Assembly: GCA_023853785.1 (NCBI GenBank)
Contig: JAJIRX010000625.1
Location: 1-35,312 of the forward strand
DNA length: 35,312 bases
DNA from: Psilocybe azurescens
Taxonomy: Eukaryota; Basidiomycota; Agaricomycetes; Agaricales; Agrocybaceae
Reading direction: 5' to 3'
This document shows positions 1 through 12,172 of this stretch, in pieces (positions within the stretch are counted from its first letter, which is position 1; every line of letters begins with the position of its first letter). The position numbers were made by a program, and so were the translations under genes. Below the pieces are notes generated by a model, which was not told where the DNA came from, searched no databases, and was given only the letters and a program-made list of their open reading frames with translations.

Positions 1-3000
1 TGGCAGTTATATCAAAGTCAATATGCCGGCAGCTTTTTCTTCGCCGCCGGAGACAACATGGGGAGGAGATGGCAACAAACTCTTTTCGACACTTGCATAT
101 CAGCTTGCAGTACAATTCCCCGCCCTACTGCCCTTCATAAACGACACATTGTTCAAAGATCCGATGCTTCCTACGAGGGTCCATGGAAATTCAAATCAAG
201 GCTCTTATCGTTGACCCTCTCTTACAAGTATCAAACTGGTCGGCCCATACGCCTACTATTATTATAGACGGCCTCGATGAATGTGCGAATTCGACCACTC
301 AGAAGAACATCCTTTCTCTCATATCCTATTATATTCGTCATCATAACTTACCCCTTCGATTCCTTATTGCCAGCCGTCCCGAATATTGGATCAGGGATGC
401 ATTTGAAGTAGCGACTATTCACGATCTCACACTGCCCATATCACTCAATGAGATCGGAGACGCATATGGCGATATCGAGAAATATCTTATCTCTGAATTC
501 AGCGAGATTTGCAACAAATACAGCCGCATCATGTCATCTGTGGTGCAACCGTGGCCACCCACGCATTGTCAAACGCTTCGTCGAAGAATCTTCTGGCCAG
601 TTTATATATGCATCCACTATCGTCAAATTTGTTGGCTATTCGTCCGACTTCTGTGACCCTCGTGAACAGCTTCAGATACTGACGACGGCTGGACCTCATC
701 GTGCCACTGCGTTCTCAACCCTTGACGCCCTATATGCCGCAATTCTATCGCGTATCCCTGATACTCATCGAGCAGCACTGAAACTGGTGCTTGGAGGCAT
801 TATTCTCCAGTTGACCGTTCAAGCAATAGAGATTTTCTCGCAGTCGATGCTGGAGCGATATCTATCATTTTACACGCTCTCAACTCCCTCATTGAAGTAG
901 AACAGATAAAGTTTGAAGCCGAAGAGGTTTGGGAAGTGTTTTATGGTCCGCATGGCTATCCAGAAGAAACGGAAATCGAGTTCTGCCATTTATCATTTCG
1001 GGAATTTCTCCAGAATCAACCTCGCTCAGGACAATATTTTGTGGACGTGGTCGAAATTTCTAATCAGTTCTTGTTTACTATTTTCAATCTGTTTGGGGAT
1101 GCTTTAGAGCAGAAGCCAGAAGTTGAACAACATAGAACTTAGTAAGCTCATTCGCTTTGTCTGAAATTTATACTAATTATCTTTATTGAATACACCAACA
1201 GTATAATAAGAACAATGTCTTTACAGCAGTTGCTGAACAGCATACCCGAGCCACCTGGCATTCTGTGGAATATCAACACTTTAAAGCTCTTGAAGCAGAG
1301 CTCGACTTGAAGTTCAAAACCTTCATTTCGTCCGATTCAACAATATTCTATATTGTTCATATTTATTGCAATATCTGAAAATCTTTCGTTTCTGGACGGA
1401 CGAACTATATCCCAAGCAATCCCGTTACACAAATACTCTGGACCTCGCTGAGTGCAGAATCATACATTATCTCAAAGACAATGATATGCTCAGTATTACC
1501 CCACTAGTGATCTACGCCTCGTATGGCGGTGATACTATCGGCGTTGACGGAATGAGTCAGCTTCGGAAGTGAACCTATCGAGTGAGATACCCCATTGTTT
1601 CCTGTCTGTTTGGTGGGAGTGGGAGCGGATAGGTTTTCATGCATACGCTGTAAGACTACCCTACTTCAGCATATACATTTATGAATGCGGGGACGAGGAA
1701 TTGCTTTCTCGATGGATCGGGCAGTCAATGCGACTCATGTGTCTTTGTTTGACTATATTGGGTTATGATACCATAAAGCGGGCCAAAAATCCAAATGCGT
1801 AAGTTTTAGACTGCTTTGATACATATATTATTAACCGATATTTTGCCAAATCAAGCCCAAACTTGCTACCCGATGCTGAGGTTGACTCAAGAATGACTAT
1901 TCTGCTATCCTTCTTTATACCGGCCAAATTCGGGGATCAAGGATAAAGCATTTACTCTCTGATGCACGGGGACGATTGTTTTTGACACTTTTACTGGATC
2001 CCAGGCTGTGGAACATATTTTGTATACGCAAACCTGAAATGGGAATGGGGCCGAATGACTTTGCATTACGTGCAATGTGCTGGATACACGCAATACTGGC
2101 ACGTATTTATTTATGTCTCCTGGCGATTATATGGCACTAACTATCATGTGTCATGATCATTCCTATAGTGTGATCCTGTGTCGGTATCGCTGATTGCAGA
2201 GTACGACACAGGTCTCCCGGCCAGAATGTCACAGGCAGTAACTGGGATCTATCATCGGATCTTTTACCTTCTTGCCAGAGCTGTCGGTATCTAATGGAAC
2301 TCATTATAATTCAACCTCAAAACATCAGCCTGGGCGCTATGCTGCATTTGATGCAATCGTCTGACAATAGTAATGTATATACCATCGTGGAGGAAGGGCT
2401 TGCCGATCTGCATGGATGTTCTTATCGTCCAGGGTCGTTTTGGTATCTCCAAAACTTTCAGGATCAGTTCTTCGGTGGCGATAATTCGAAGAATAACTCT
2501 CCAGGAATCAACTCGGTTATTGACCGCTCAAGCTGGTATCCTTATCTGGCTACATATCTTCTTAATGAGAACGTCAAGTGTCTATATCGACAGCTGCATC
2601 CACAATTCGATGTATCATTGGATCTGCCATTCTTCGATACCTATTTTGGAGACTGTTTATCCTACGCGTACCCAACTCAACTAAATCTGACTGCACTCCG
2701 TGCATTACGTGTTTTGTCTTCAACCAATCCCACGCCATGGCATCCACCGTTAGGATTCTGCTCTGGAATTAATGTGTTGTTGTTGGTATGCCATTATGAT
2801 ACGCCGTTACATTCTGTGACTTGCACTGACGCATGGTTATAACGCAGAAATATGATCGCTCATCTCTCGCTTGAAGAGCTTGATGGGCTCACGGGGTGGC
2901 TCGCCTCACTAGTTGAAGAGGGTGCTAGTGATTCCGAAGAAGATAACAATAATGGAACTAGTGATTCGGGAGAAATGGAGGATGAGGATTCTGACGAGGA

Positions 3001-3049
3001 TTTTAACGAGAACTCTGATGCGAACTCCGACGAGGACATCATTACGTAG
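1..3049 (+). pseudogene. NACHT NTPase pseudogene, copy A (5' end outside window)
   Basis: This is a paralogue of the gene at 8,743-12,172, aligned from base 1 (equivalent to 9,111) to the stop at 3,049. Walker B (IIIDGLDEC, about 258-285) and the SFREFL motif (about 987-1,010) survive; Walker A lies before the window. Against copy B the frame is broken by small indels near 67 (-2), 179 (+1), 564 (-2), 836 (-1), 1,283 (-1), 1,340 (-1), 1,567 (-1), 1,915 (-1) and 2,874 (-2). This is real decay, because several changes are 2-nt losses outside homopolymers. Intron borders are largely kept (for example 1,141 and 1,801). The piece at 2,294-2,785 stays open and holds a 251-bp stretch identical to copy B. 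No functional full-length NTPase can be made from it; a short peptide cannot be excluded. Confidence 0.85.
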
Positions 3050-3863
3050 TGTCAATGGCAGTCGGTGAATCCAATTTTTTTGCCTGTATACAAACTCTAC
3101 TACGTAGACACAAATACCTGAGAGGAAAGTGAGGTCGCACCCAGAGGGTCTGACTAGCGATACTGGTATAGCCCACAAATACGCCCAATGCCGGCTACAT
3201 ACTCTGACGAGTGTTTGCAACACAGAAATGCGATCGCTGATCTTCAACGCTTGTAGAGCTGGCTCAGCTCACGGGTTGGCTTGCCTCACCTGTTGACGAT
3301 GATATTATAGTCTAGCTCCCAGATCATTCGGACAAGGATATTCTTGCTACCTGTACTCTACATCCTCTTGTAGTTTTCAATATTTGTGTAATACCGATAT
3401 CAATGACCCAGACAGCTTTTCATTACTGACAATGAATTCACTTGCGCTAGAGTGAGTCGATTGTTGGTTTCACTGGCGTCGGACATCACGAATGAAAGAC
3501 CATGTAGATTACTATTTTCAACATACACTAGACAGACTTTCTCTCATGACTGCCACGCTCTTGATAATGGTCGAAGGGAGCAAGTAGAGCAACGATGACG
3601 GACCCTCAACTGTCCTTGCCCTCCACACCGTCTCACATTTTTAGGGTTACATGTGATGGATTGTCGATCACCGATCATCCTTATTTGGTAATCGCACGAC
3701 TGGGCAACGTCCCTTTGCCCTAAAGTTTAAACTAAGTGCGTGCTCAAGGACACGCTTATGTGCATTCTCTAACAGTCTAACCTATACTAACCACCTAACC
3801 TAACCTAACCGGCCACTCTAGCCTAACTACTTTAAAATGTCTAACATAGCTAGAAGTACTATT
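3050..3863. other. Non-coding tail of NACHT copy A
   Basis: Aligns with 12,173-13,000 in unit B. I see no open reading frame conserved between the two copies. It contains a GGGCAA/TTGCCC hairpin (3,702-3,720) and a short run of CCTAA repeats near 3,788-3,806, which matches neither the TTAGGG telomere unit nor a long array. The start of the stretch repeats fragments of the last exon (LTGWLASPV-like near 3,255-3,300), suggesting a partial internal duplication of the acidic-tail exon. Confidence 0.5.
3702..3720. repeat. Stem-loop, GGGCAA/TTGCCC, unit A
   Basis: Six-base stem GGGCAA/TTGCCC around a 7-nt loop. The paralogous position in unit B (12,851-12,869) carries the hairpin in the opposite orientation (18/19 matches to the reverse complement, 15/19 direct). 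Confidence 0.6.
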
Positions 3864-4049
3864 ACGAAGGCAGGGTATTTTGCATGTATGAAATTCGTTA
3901 GTTGCAATCTAGTACATTGATGTAAATAAACACCATATATATAGATAAAAATTTTCAGGATGTTGGCAATTTGTAATAAATACTAAATATCATGCCGTAG
4001 TGCAATTCCTTCGGCCGATAATAACGGAGGAAGTCCGTTCTTTCGAGTT
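3864..4049 (+). mobile_element. Short hairpin element, copy i (about 186 bp)
   Basis: First of three related AT-rich sequences. The 3' part holds a hairpin (AACGGA/TCCGTT) after a CCTTCGG motif. The 5' hairpin (CCTGCC/GGCAGG in the other copies) is damaged here, leaving only GAAGGCAGG. At the same place unit B runs uninterrupted (AGTAGTATT then TTTAAAATAC at about 13,000/13,001), so unit A is the filled site and unit B the empty one. No ORF of note, so the element is non-autonomous. Confidence 0.7.
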
Positions 4050-4060
4050 GAAAAATACTC

Positions 4061-4080
4061 AGGGCAATCCCAATTGCCCT
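4061..4080. repeat. AGGGCAAT stem-loop
   Basis: Perfect 8-bp stem AGGGCAAT/ATTGCCCT with a CCCA loop. It is conserved in unit B at 13,013-13,032, where a 1,035-bp element is inserted 2 nt downstream. Confidence 0.7.
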
Positions 4081-4349
4081 AAGTACAATAAAATTTATTT
4101 TTGAAAAGGTACATTCATCAAGAATTGAACCATGAAGCACGCAATTAATAACTCGCATCAATTATCACTCTACCCTACCGACATTTGTACTTAATGGTTA
4201 TAAATAACTATCCCCTTAAATTTTACATATTTCTATTTAAGGAATGTGAGAGGAACGCCAGTTATTGAATCCCGACTAATTTCTTCTTTCTTGCTTCCTT
4301 CTTCAAGGTTCTGCACAATTCTCGTCCGTGTACACGGAGAGTGACTGAC

Positions 4350-6133
4350 ATGGCCCCTACGTCGTCGATACTGAGCATCTTCTCCTGCTGCTTCCAGCAC
4401 AAGCCCACAGCGGCAGCGGCCAGTCTTTTCGTGAGTTGATGCTGTGTTGCGTTCTGTGCTGTGTTGACAGGAATTTGAAACGGGAATGTGGGCTAGAATA
4501 CAGGACACATGCCCGAATGAGCACTCATATACATCTCTTATACCAGCTACTAATGACCCGACGCCGTGAGTTTCTGCTTCTCTACCCCTCTACCCTCTGT
4601 CCCCCTGTCCTGTTCCTGCCAATGTAGTGAGACGACGATCCGCGCAACGGCTTCTCATGTTCACTGATACTCATAGGTCCTATCCCAGCGCGTATGTGAT
4701 CGATCATCAGAGGATGAAGGAGCGGATGCCGCATATCGTGCGGTTGAAAGAGGGTGAGTGTTCTGCTGCCTCTTTCCTCCTTTCCGTTCTTGCGTCCTTC
4801 TTTCTGTATTTCCTCCTTCTCTCTTCCTCCTCCCCTCCTCGCCTACGTCCCTCCGCTTTTTTTTTCCTGTGCATCCCCTTTTCCTACATCCTTCCTAATG
4901 AGCACACAGAGTAAAATGGTCAACGTAATATCTCACCTCCCGTTCAACCTGTACAACCTAAATTTCTTCAAACCCAAACACTTGTCTTCCCAGTCGGCGA
5001 TGATCGTCTCCGTATCCTCTCCTTCGCCTTCGCGGTCGACGTCTGCGTTGACGTCACGCTCCGCGCGGAATTTGAAGTTGAGTCGGCCGGAGCTCAATTT
5101 CCCGCCGTGCGCTTCGTATAATGCGGGCGCGGCAGGCAATGTGCAGGGGCATATGGGTGTGCCGCTGACGAGAGGCGCGGTCGGCGCCCCTATATCAAGA
5201 CACGGAGCAGGAGCAGGAGGACCGTTCAGTTCATCGTCCCTCGCGTCCCGCGAGGGTCCTGCGAAGAGGAAGGACGTCGGTGTGGGTGCGGTTTACCAAG
5301 CTTGAGCTTGTGACACAGAGGAAGTGGAAGGTGGAAAAGCCCAAGTGACCCCGCGGCTCCACGATCCTCGTCCAACCTCCCCTTCACGCCTGTCGCCATC
5401 ACCATCTTCCTATTCTTCGTCATCATCCTCGTCCTCTTTGTCATCGCCTCCACTCCGCTCCTCATCTCTATCTCCTTCTCCTTCCTCGCATAAAACGAAG
5501 GGCGATGCAGCGACGCACCACCCGACACCTTGTGTGTCACCGTCGCCCTCGCCCTCGCCCGCGTCGATCGTCGGCACCGGCACCGGCATGCGGAGAATCA
5601 GGTTGCGGGATGCGGGGTCGCTGGTCGTTAGCTGGGGCGATTGAGAGCGATTGAATTGTGGCGGTACGCGCCGCGGGCGCTGGCTGGTGGGCATGGATAG
5701 CTGGATATACTGGTTATGATTGCTCATATTTATGGCGCTGAGGAATTCCGCGGCGCGTCCACCCCCATGTCCGCTTGCGTCAGCGTTGAGTCCTCAGTCC
5801 ATGTGTGCCTCCACACCCGATTCCGCGCATACATTCACCTGGCCGCCATTTCCACCCCCACCCCCAGAACCGCGTTCATCTAATCTGTCTTTATCCGACT
5901 ACTGCTACCCACTACCCAAAACATCATTGACCGACACTGCTAACACTGACGACACCGATACCAACACCAATACCAACACCAATACCATCGACACTACGAC
6001 CAATATCAATATCGATACCACAGCTGCACCGCCCCTACTGCTTCTGCCTTTCCCACCATGCTGCTCTAACGAACCACGAAGTCCAATACCACCAACCACC
6101 ACCATCATCACACGCGTGTGTGCGGGGTCATGA
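4350..6133 (+). CDS. Hypothetical Ser/Pro-rich locus, copy A (structure uncertain)
   Basis: I do not recognise this protein. Pieces open and similar in both units are: an ATG at 4,350 (MAPTSSILSIF...); a block at about 4,474-4,568 (KRECGLEYRT, then LYQLLMT); a block at about 4,624-4,755 (RRRSAQRLLMFTD, then RMKERMPHIVRLKEG); one at about 4,915-5,305 (MVNVISHLPF, then YNAGAAGNVQGHM); and a Ser/Pro tail at 5,324-5,644. A further Pro/Thr/Asn-rich frame runs 5,720-6,133 with Thr-Asn repeats. Splice sites are plausible (GTGAG at 4,434; GTGAG near 4,566; GGTGAG near 4,753) but I could not fix one continuous frame. The second residue is Ala, whereas copy B has MGSTSS, a possible N-myristoylation start. 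Much of the C-terminal half is low complexity and open on both strands, so coding status is unproven. Confidence 0.35.
5940..6010. repeat. Simple repeat, ACCAAT/ACTAAC-like
   Basis: Imperfect 6-nt repeats encode alternating Thr and Asn/Asp on the plus strand. Unit B has a shorter version near 16,320-16,375. Confidence 0.7.
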
Positions 6134-7395
6134 CGTTACACTGCTCCGCGTCTTGGTTATTTTGCTGCCATTTCTATCTCGTACTCTTTCTTGGCGACAT
6201 ACTGATTCTGACTTAGTGTGCACCATGGTGCTTCTCATCACACCATACCACACCTCCTCTCGCTTCATCGCATCTCATCGTAGCGCACATCCGCCCATCA
6301 CATCACATCACATCACTCATTGTATTTCGTCTCGTTGTATTTCGCTCATCACCACTGAACTCATCTCATCTCATCTCATCTTATCATAGCTTACCGCACC
6401 ATACCACATCAACTCCGATTTGGTTTTGTTTTGTTCTTTTATCCTATCCTATCGATCCAGCGAATACAATGCCTCCTTCATCCCAGTCATCAGCATATAT
6501 TATCCCTTTTGTTATCGCAACCTGGACGTTTAGTTTGGACTGGAATGAATTGAATTCTAACGAACCGAAGGAATAAAGAAAAGACGATCCACTGCCGTTC
6601 GGAGTACATTTTTCCTCTTTCTTTCTTTCTTTTTTTTTTTTTTTTTTTGTGTAGGCTAGGTTCGATTTCTTCCCTGGTTGGTTGGTTGCATGTTCTACGA
6701 TATAATCCTAATCTATACGATATAGTGCACGCCGTGCAGATCTCCATGTATTCATACAATATGTATTTCAGTATATAAGCACTGAGGTACAGTGCATTCG
6801 GGGCAATCGTACTTGTAATCTAAAAGCTGGGAGGGTATGGAAAGCCTTGATCATGGGAAGATGAGCAGCGGAGGTAGCAGGGGATGAGAAATAGCCTCAG
6901 GCTTGGGATCCGGGTCTGTTAGCTATGTATACATAGGTTTGACCCTTGGGAACGGAACTCGCATTCGAACTCGGAGAGGGGAAAAGGACGTGATGCGCCG
7001 GACATTTGGAGACCGGCATTTCCTTCAGTGTAAGTATCCAGAGGTGCATAGTATGTAGAAAGTCCCGAGGGATCTGAGCGTCGAGCGTGCAGTATAGAAA
7101 ACTACACGCAGTGCAAGCTGAAGCGCTGAAGAATTATTTGGTCACTATACAGTAAATCAACCGACACTTAGATAAGGAAGGCGACAATGAGCTGGTATCC
7201 CAGAGCGCCAACGAAAACTCAGCACACGATTTTCCACTGCCACCGTCTCTATTGAAATAACGGGGAAAGGAATACTTCGTGGCAACAGAATAAAGGTAGG
7301 GCTACATAACTATACATGGAATCTACATTACTCGAGTTTATAATGCATCGCATGAAGAATTTACCGTTATGAATTTTAAAGGGGCACAGGGCAAA
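6134..7395. other. Non-coding stretch with simple repeats, unit A
   Basis: Contains CATCA and TCATC runs (about 6,293-6,385), a T-rich tract (about 6,618-6,648), and from about 6,640 sequence colinear with 16,720-17,610. I see no reading frame shared with unit B. It could be 3' UTR plus intergenic DNA. Confidence 0.4.
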
Positions 7396-7399
7396 GGCC

Positions 7400-7540
7400 G
7401 TGGAACATGTGAGTGGGGATGCTGGTGGTAAGAAGCAGGATGCGGAGCGCAACTATTATGATGCTGGTTGTGAGATGGGTTATGCGAAAGCTGAGGCCGA
7501 GGGCGAGCCAAAGGAGATGCTGTTTCGTTTCGTTTTGTTT
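7400..7540 (+). other. Short frame conserved between units, copy A
   Basis: The frame reads SGDAGGKKQDAER, then NYYDAGC and GEPK, and is matched by 17,643-17,760 in unit B. The only indel between the copies here is 6 nt and keeps the frame. The reverse strand is also open in both copies, so coding direction, or coding at all, is uncertain. Confidence 0.25.
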
Positions 7541-8155
7541 CCTCTTATCGTCATTTTCGTTAGATGTGGAGATAGCCTCAGTGACTCCTCGTTCCTCGTT
7601 CCTCGAAATCAACCGCCGCCTGCAGAACACGTTACAGGTAGATCAGTCGTCGACGCAGTAGACTAAGCGGCAAGCGTGCTGCGCCAGTTCTGAGACGCAT
7701 TAATTACTCGAAGTCGGTTTCTACACCCTGGCAATAACAAAACATCTCGTACAGACTTAAGTTCTGTTAGAATTAATGTCAGAAGCCTATCGCAGCCGAA
7801 TTTATGTGGAAGAATCAATGAACATGCAGAGGTAAATCAGGTACAGTGCTCTTGACTGTTGTACGTTGCGGAAATTCTCGATCAACTGCTTTGAATGATC
7901 GTCTTTCGATCAATATTCGGTTCAATGTACCATCCGGTTCAATAAAAGCACGTAGATATATTGAATAATCGATCATACCCACACGCTACGGAGTCGATGC
8001 TTGTAATCAGGCTACATTTGTACCATCACTAAGCATTATGTCCAGAAGTTCCTGCAGACGATGGTTCTATACAACAGAACCCCCGGACAACTTCCAGTTT
8101 ACCGAATTTGTTAAAGATGTTCGAAACGGCAACAGCCACCTTGTTATGAGCAACC

Positions 8156-8742
8156 AACTGTCTATATTTGCATCCCAAACGACCATGGCGTCCGAGAGCA
8201 CTCAGCGATTGCCTGAGTTTCTTAGTCTATCAAGTCATTGTTATTAATTGCCTATATTGCCCACTTGACTCAAATCATCCGGTGTTCGCTTAGTAGGTTA
8301 GCGTGTTCTTATGTGTTCATACATGGTTTCCGGGCATCCTGAATATGCATAGCTTAATGGCAGTGCATCATTGTATAAGCTACGGTTGACACTGTCCCGG
8401 CTTATATACGGCATAAGTGCTACCAATTACTTACGTTCAGCTACTTAAAGCCGATCTGTGCAAGGAAGACTCATTGATGAACGTGCTGGTGGCTGTGGTA
8501 TATGGTTCTATTCTTGTAGATACATTTGTACCGTCCCTAGGCTATGTCAGCGTGAACCCAAAGTCCACTATAATACCCACCACTCTCCAATCATTTGCCC
8601 CCTTTGCTGTTCTAAATTTTGCCCCAATCGTTTCTTCGCACTTGAAGCACTCGATTCGACACTTACAGCGATTGAAAGCTACTTCAACCACTTCTCTTAC
8701 CTTACACTCATTCCGTCCGGGTATCACCCATCCAGCAGCCAA
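8156..8742. promoter_or_regulatory. Intergenic region upstream of NACHT copy B
   Basis: Unique between the end of unit A homology and the NACHT start. It presumably holds the promoter: a TATA-like CTTATATA lies near 8,400. Plus-strand open frames at 8,417-8,788 and 8,458-8,742 have no recognisable content. The useful coding sequence begins at the ATG at 8,743. Confidence 0.35.
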
Positions 8743-11700
8743 ATGTTCCCACAGCGCAGTAACTTCATCATCAATGGTGGTCATTTAGTAAACGCCCAAG
8801 GCGATTATCACTACAATGTAAACAAGGGACACTGGTAAGAACTCTCTGCTGCCAAACTCACGCTAGAGCATTTATTTCCATGTTCATGTAAGGACTACAC
8901 GTTCTTGGGCAGCATATTGCCTCTGGCGCAATGTTCGATTCCTCTGCACGATTCCCGCCCGGAAAGTGTCATCCCGGGACACGAGAAAAAGCTCTCAAGA
9001 TCATAACAGATTGGATTATCGACCCTGCTCCCGATCACAGTGTCATATGGCTATACGGCCCAGCAGGATCCGGAAAATCAGCGATCGCACAGTCAATCGC
9101 AGAGCTTCTCTGGCAGGCATATCAAAGTCAATATGGAGGAAGCTTTTTCTTCGCCGCTGGAGATAACATGGGTCGTGGAGATGGCAACAAACTCTTTTCG
9201 ACACTTGCATATCAGCTTGCAGTTCAATTCCCCGCCCTACTACCCGTCATAAACGACACATTGTTCAAAGATCCGATGCTTCCTACGAGGTCAATGGAAA
9301 TTCAAATCAAGGCTCTTATCGTTGACCCTCTCTTACAAGTATCAAACTGGTCGGCCCATACGCCTACTATTATTATCGACGGCCTCGACGAATGTGCGAA
9401 TTCGACCACTCAGAAGAACATCCTTTCTCTCATATCCTACTATATTCGTCATCATAACTTACCCCTTCGATTCCTTATTGCCAGCCGTCCCGAATATTGG
9501 ATCAGGGATGCATTTGAAGTAGCGACTATTCACGATCTCACACTGCCTATATCACTCAATGAGGTTGGAGATGCAGACGGCGATATCGAAAGATATTTGG
9601 TCGCTGAATTCGCCGAGATTTGCAACAAATACAGTCTCATCATGTGCTCTGTGGTACAACCATGGCCACCCACACGCATTGTCAAACGCTTCGTTGAAGA
9701 ATCTTCCGGCCAGTTTATCTATGCATCCACTATCGTCAAATTTGTTGGCTATTCGTCCGACTTCTGTGACCCTCGAGAACAGCTCCAGATACTGACGACG
9801 GCTGGACCTCATCGTGCCACTGCGTTCTCAACCCTTGACTCCCTATATGCCGCAATTCTATCGCGTATCCCTGATACTCATCGAGTAGCACTGAATCTGG
9901 TCCTTGGAGGCATAATTCTCGACTTGACAGTTCAAACAATAGAGATTTTTCTCGAAGTAGATGCTGGAATGATAGCTATCAATTTAGCCGCCCTCAACTC
10001 GCTCATTGAAGTACAACCTGTAGAGTTTGAAGCTGAAGAAGTATTGGAAGTATTTTATGGCCCACGTGGGTGTCCAGACGAAACAAACATCAGGTTCTGC
10101 CATTTATCGTTTCGGGAATTTCTCCAGGATCAAGCTCGCTCAGGACAATATTTTGTGGATGTGGCCGAAATTTCTCATCTGTTCTTGTTTACTATTTTCA
10201 ATCTGTTTGGGGATGCTTTAGAGCAGAAGCCAGAAGTTGAACAACATAAGACTTAGTAAGCTCATTCGCTTTGTCCGCAATTCATACTAACTGCTTTTAT
10301 TGAATACACCAACAGCACTATCGGCGTAATGTCTTTGCACCACTTGCTGGACAGCATACCTTGTCCACCTGGCATTCTGTGGAATATTAACACTTTAGAA
10401 GCTCTTGAAGCAGAGCTCGACTTGAAGTTCAAAGCCTTGATTTCTTCCGATTCGACAAATATTCTGTATAGTTCATATTTATTGCAATATCTGGAAATCT
10501 TTCGTTCTTGGTCAGGCGAACTTTATCCCAAGCAATCTCGTTACAAGAATACTCTGGACCTCGCTGAGTGCAGAATCATACATTATCTCAAAGAAAATGA
10601 CATGCTCAGCATCACCTCACTAGTACTCTACGCCTCGTATGACTTTGATATCACCATTGACACAATGAAACAGCTTCAAGAAGTGAACCTATCGAGCGAG
10701 ATGCCCAGTTGTTTCCTGTCTGTTTGGTGGCAGTGGGAGTCGTCAAATCTTAGGGTTGCATACATTGTACGTCTATCCCGGTTCGAGACGTATATTGATA
10801 AATACGGAGACGAGGAATTGCTTTCTCGATGGATCGGGCAGTCAATGCGACTCATGTGTCTTTGTTTGACTATATTGGGTCATGATACCATAAAGCGTGC
10901 CAAAGATTCAATTGCGTAAGTTTTATACTGCTTTGTTAAATATATTATTAACCAACATTTGTTCCGAATCAAGCCCAAACTTGCTACCCTGTGCTGAGGT
11001 TGTCTCAAGAGTGACTATTCTGCAATCCTTCTTTTATACCAACCGAATTCGGGGATCAAGGATAAAGCATTTACTCTCCGATGCACAGGGACGATTGTTT
11101 TTGACACTTTTACTGGATCCCAGGCTGTGGAACATATTTTGTATACGCAAACCTGAGATGGAAATGGGGCTGAATGACTTTGCATTAGATGCAATGTGCT
11201 GGATACACGCAAAACTGGCACGTATATATTTATATCTCCTGGAGGTCGTATGGCACTAACTATTATGCATCATGATCATTCCGATAGTGTGATCCTGTGT
11301 CGCTATCGCTGATTGCAGAGTACGACACAGGTCTCCCGGCCAGAATGTCACAGGCAGTAACTGGGATCTATCATCGGATCTTTTTACCTTCTTGCCAGAG
11401 CTGTCGGTATCTCACGGAACTCATTGTAATTCAACGTCAAAATCGCAGCCTGGGCGCTGTGCTGCATGTGATGCAACCGTCCGACGATCGCAATGTATAT
11501 ACCATCGTGGAGGAAGGGCTTGCCGATCTGCATGGATGTTCTTATCGTCCAGGGTCGTTTTGGTATCTCCAAAACTTTCAGGATCAGTTCTTCGGTGGCG
11601 ATAATTCGAAGAATAACTCTCCAGGAATCAACTCGGTTATTGACCGCTCAAGCTGGTATCCTTATCTGGCTACATATCTTCTTAATGAGAACGTCAAGTG

Positions 11701-12172
11701 TCTATATCGACAGCTGCATCCACAATTCGATGTATCATTGGAGCTGCCATTCTTCGATACCTATTTTGGAGAGTGTTTACCCTACGCATACCCAACTGAA
11801 CGAAACCTGACTGCACTCCGTGCATTACGTGTTTTGTCTTCAACCAATCCCACGCCATGGAACCCACCCTTAGGATTCTGCTCTGGAATTAATGTGTTGT
11901 TATTGGTATGCCCGCTATGATACGCCGTTACATTCTGTGACTTGCACTGACGCATGGTTATAACGCAGAAATATGATCGCTCATCACTCTCGCTTGAAGA
12001 GCTTGCTGGGCTCACGGGGTGGCTCGCCTCACTAGTTGAAGAGGGTGCTAGTGATTCCGACGAAGATAATAATAATGGAACTAATGATTCGGGAGAAATG
12101 GAGGATGAGGACTCTGACGAGGATTTTAACGAGAACTCTGATGCGAACTCTGACGAGGACATGAATACGTAG
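8743..12172 (+). CDS. NACHT-domain NTPase (NLR-like), copy B, six exons
   Basis: Predicted exons: 8,743-8,834, 8,893-10,255, 10,316-10,915, 10,974-11,221, 11,319-11,905 and 11,969-12,172, about 1,030 aa. Exon 1 gives the short FIINGGHLVNAQGD leader usual for Agaricomycete NACHT proteins. Exon 2 opens with HIASGAMFDSSARFPPGKCHPGTRE, here split as HIASGAMFDS and CHPGTRE, before Walker A GPAGSGKSA (9,057-9,083), Walker B TIIIDGLDE (9,366-9,392), ASRPEYWI and FCHLSFREFL. NACHT ATPases act as nucleotide-dependent oligomerising switches in intracellular sensing. No WD40, ankyrin or TPR repeat follows; instead there is about 550 aa I cannot assign, ending in a tail rich in Asp, Glu, Asn and Ser. Phases of exons 2-6 agree. 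The exon 1/2 junction is 1 nt out of phase (exon 1 should leave one base, but leaves two), so either exon 1 is modelled wrongly or there is a frameshift. The exon 4/5 intron (GTATAT to TTGCAG) is the least certain. Confidence 0.75.

Larger units (their letters stand above)
1..8155 (+). repeat. Segmental duplication, unit A
   Basis: Base 1 onward aligns colinearly with 9,111 onward, and the last clear match is 8,116-8,155 with 19,521-19,556. Both units hold the NACHT locus, then a 0.8-kb tail, an AT-rich hairpin zone, the Ser/Pro-rich locus and a long non-coding block. Similarity varies from identical (2,372-2,622) to roughly 85-90% by eye. Unit A lacks three blocks found in unit B (13,035-14,069; about 17,775-18,655; about 18,735-19,034). 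It has its own roughly 270-bp simple-sequence block near 6,140-6,420. Confidence 0.9.

Noticed and set aside
2860..3042. Minus-strand Ser-rich ORF opposite the acidic-tail exon (also 11,782-12,162)
   Set aside because: It is the antisense reading of GAA/GAT/AAT-rich codons. The plus-strand frame has matching splice sites and continues the NACHT gene.
3788..3806. CCTAA repeats as telomeric DNA
   Set aside because: Only about three units, of pentamer CCTAA rather than CCCTAA, and unit B has fewer. It is internal to a duplicated block.
5410..5727. Minus-strand acidic ORFs across the Ser/Pro-rich loci (also 15,832-16,224)
   Set aside because: Antisense of TCC/TCG-rich low-complexity sequence. 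Neither strand is proven, and the plus-strand pieces have the better splice context.
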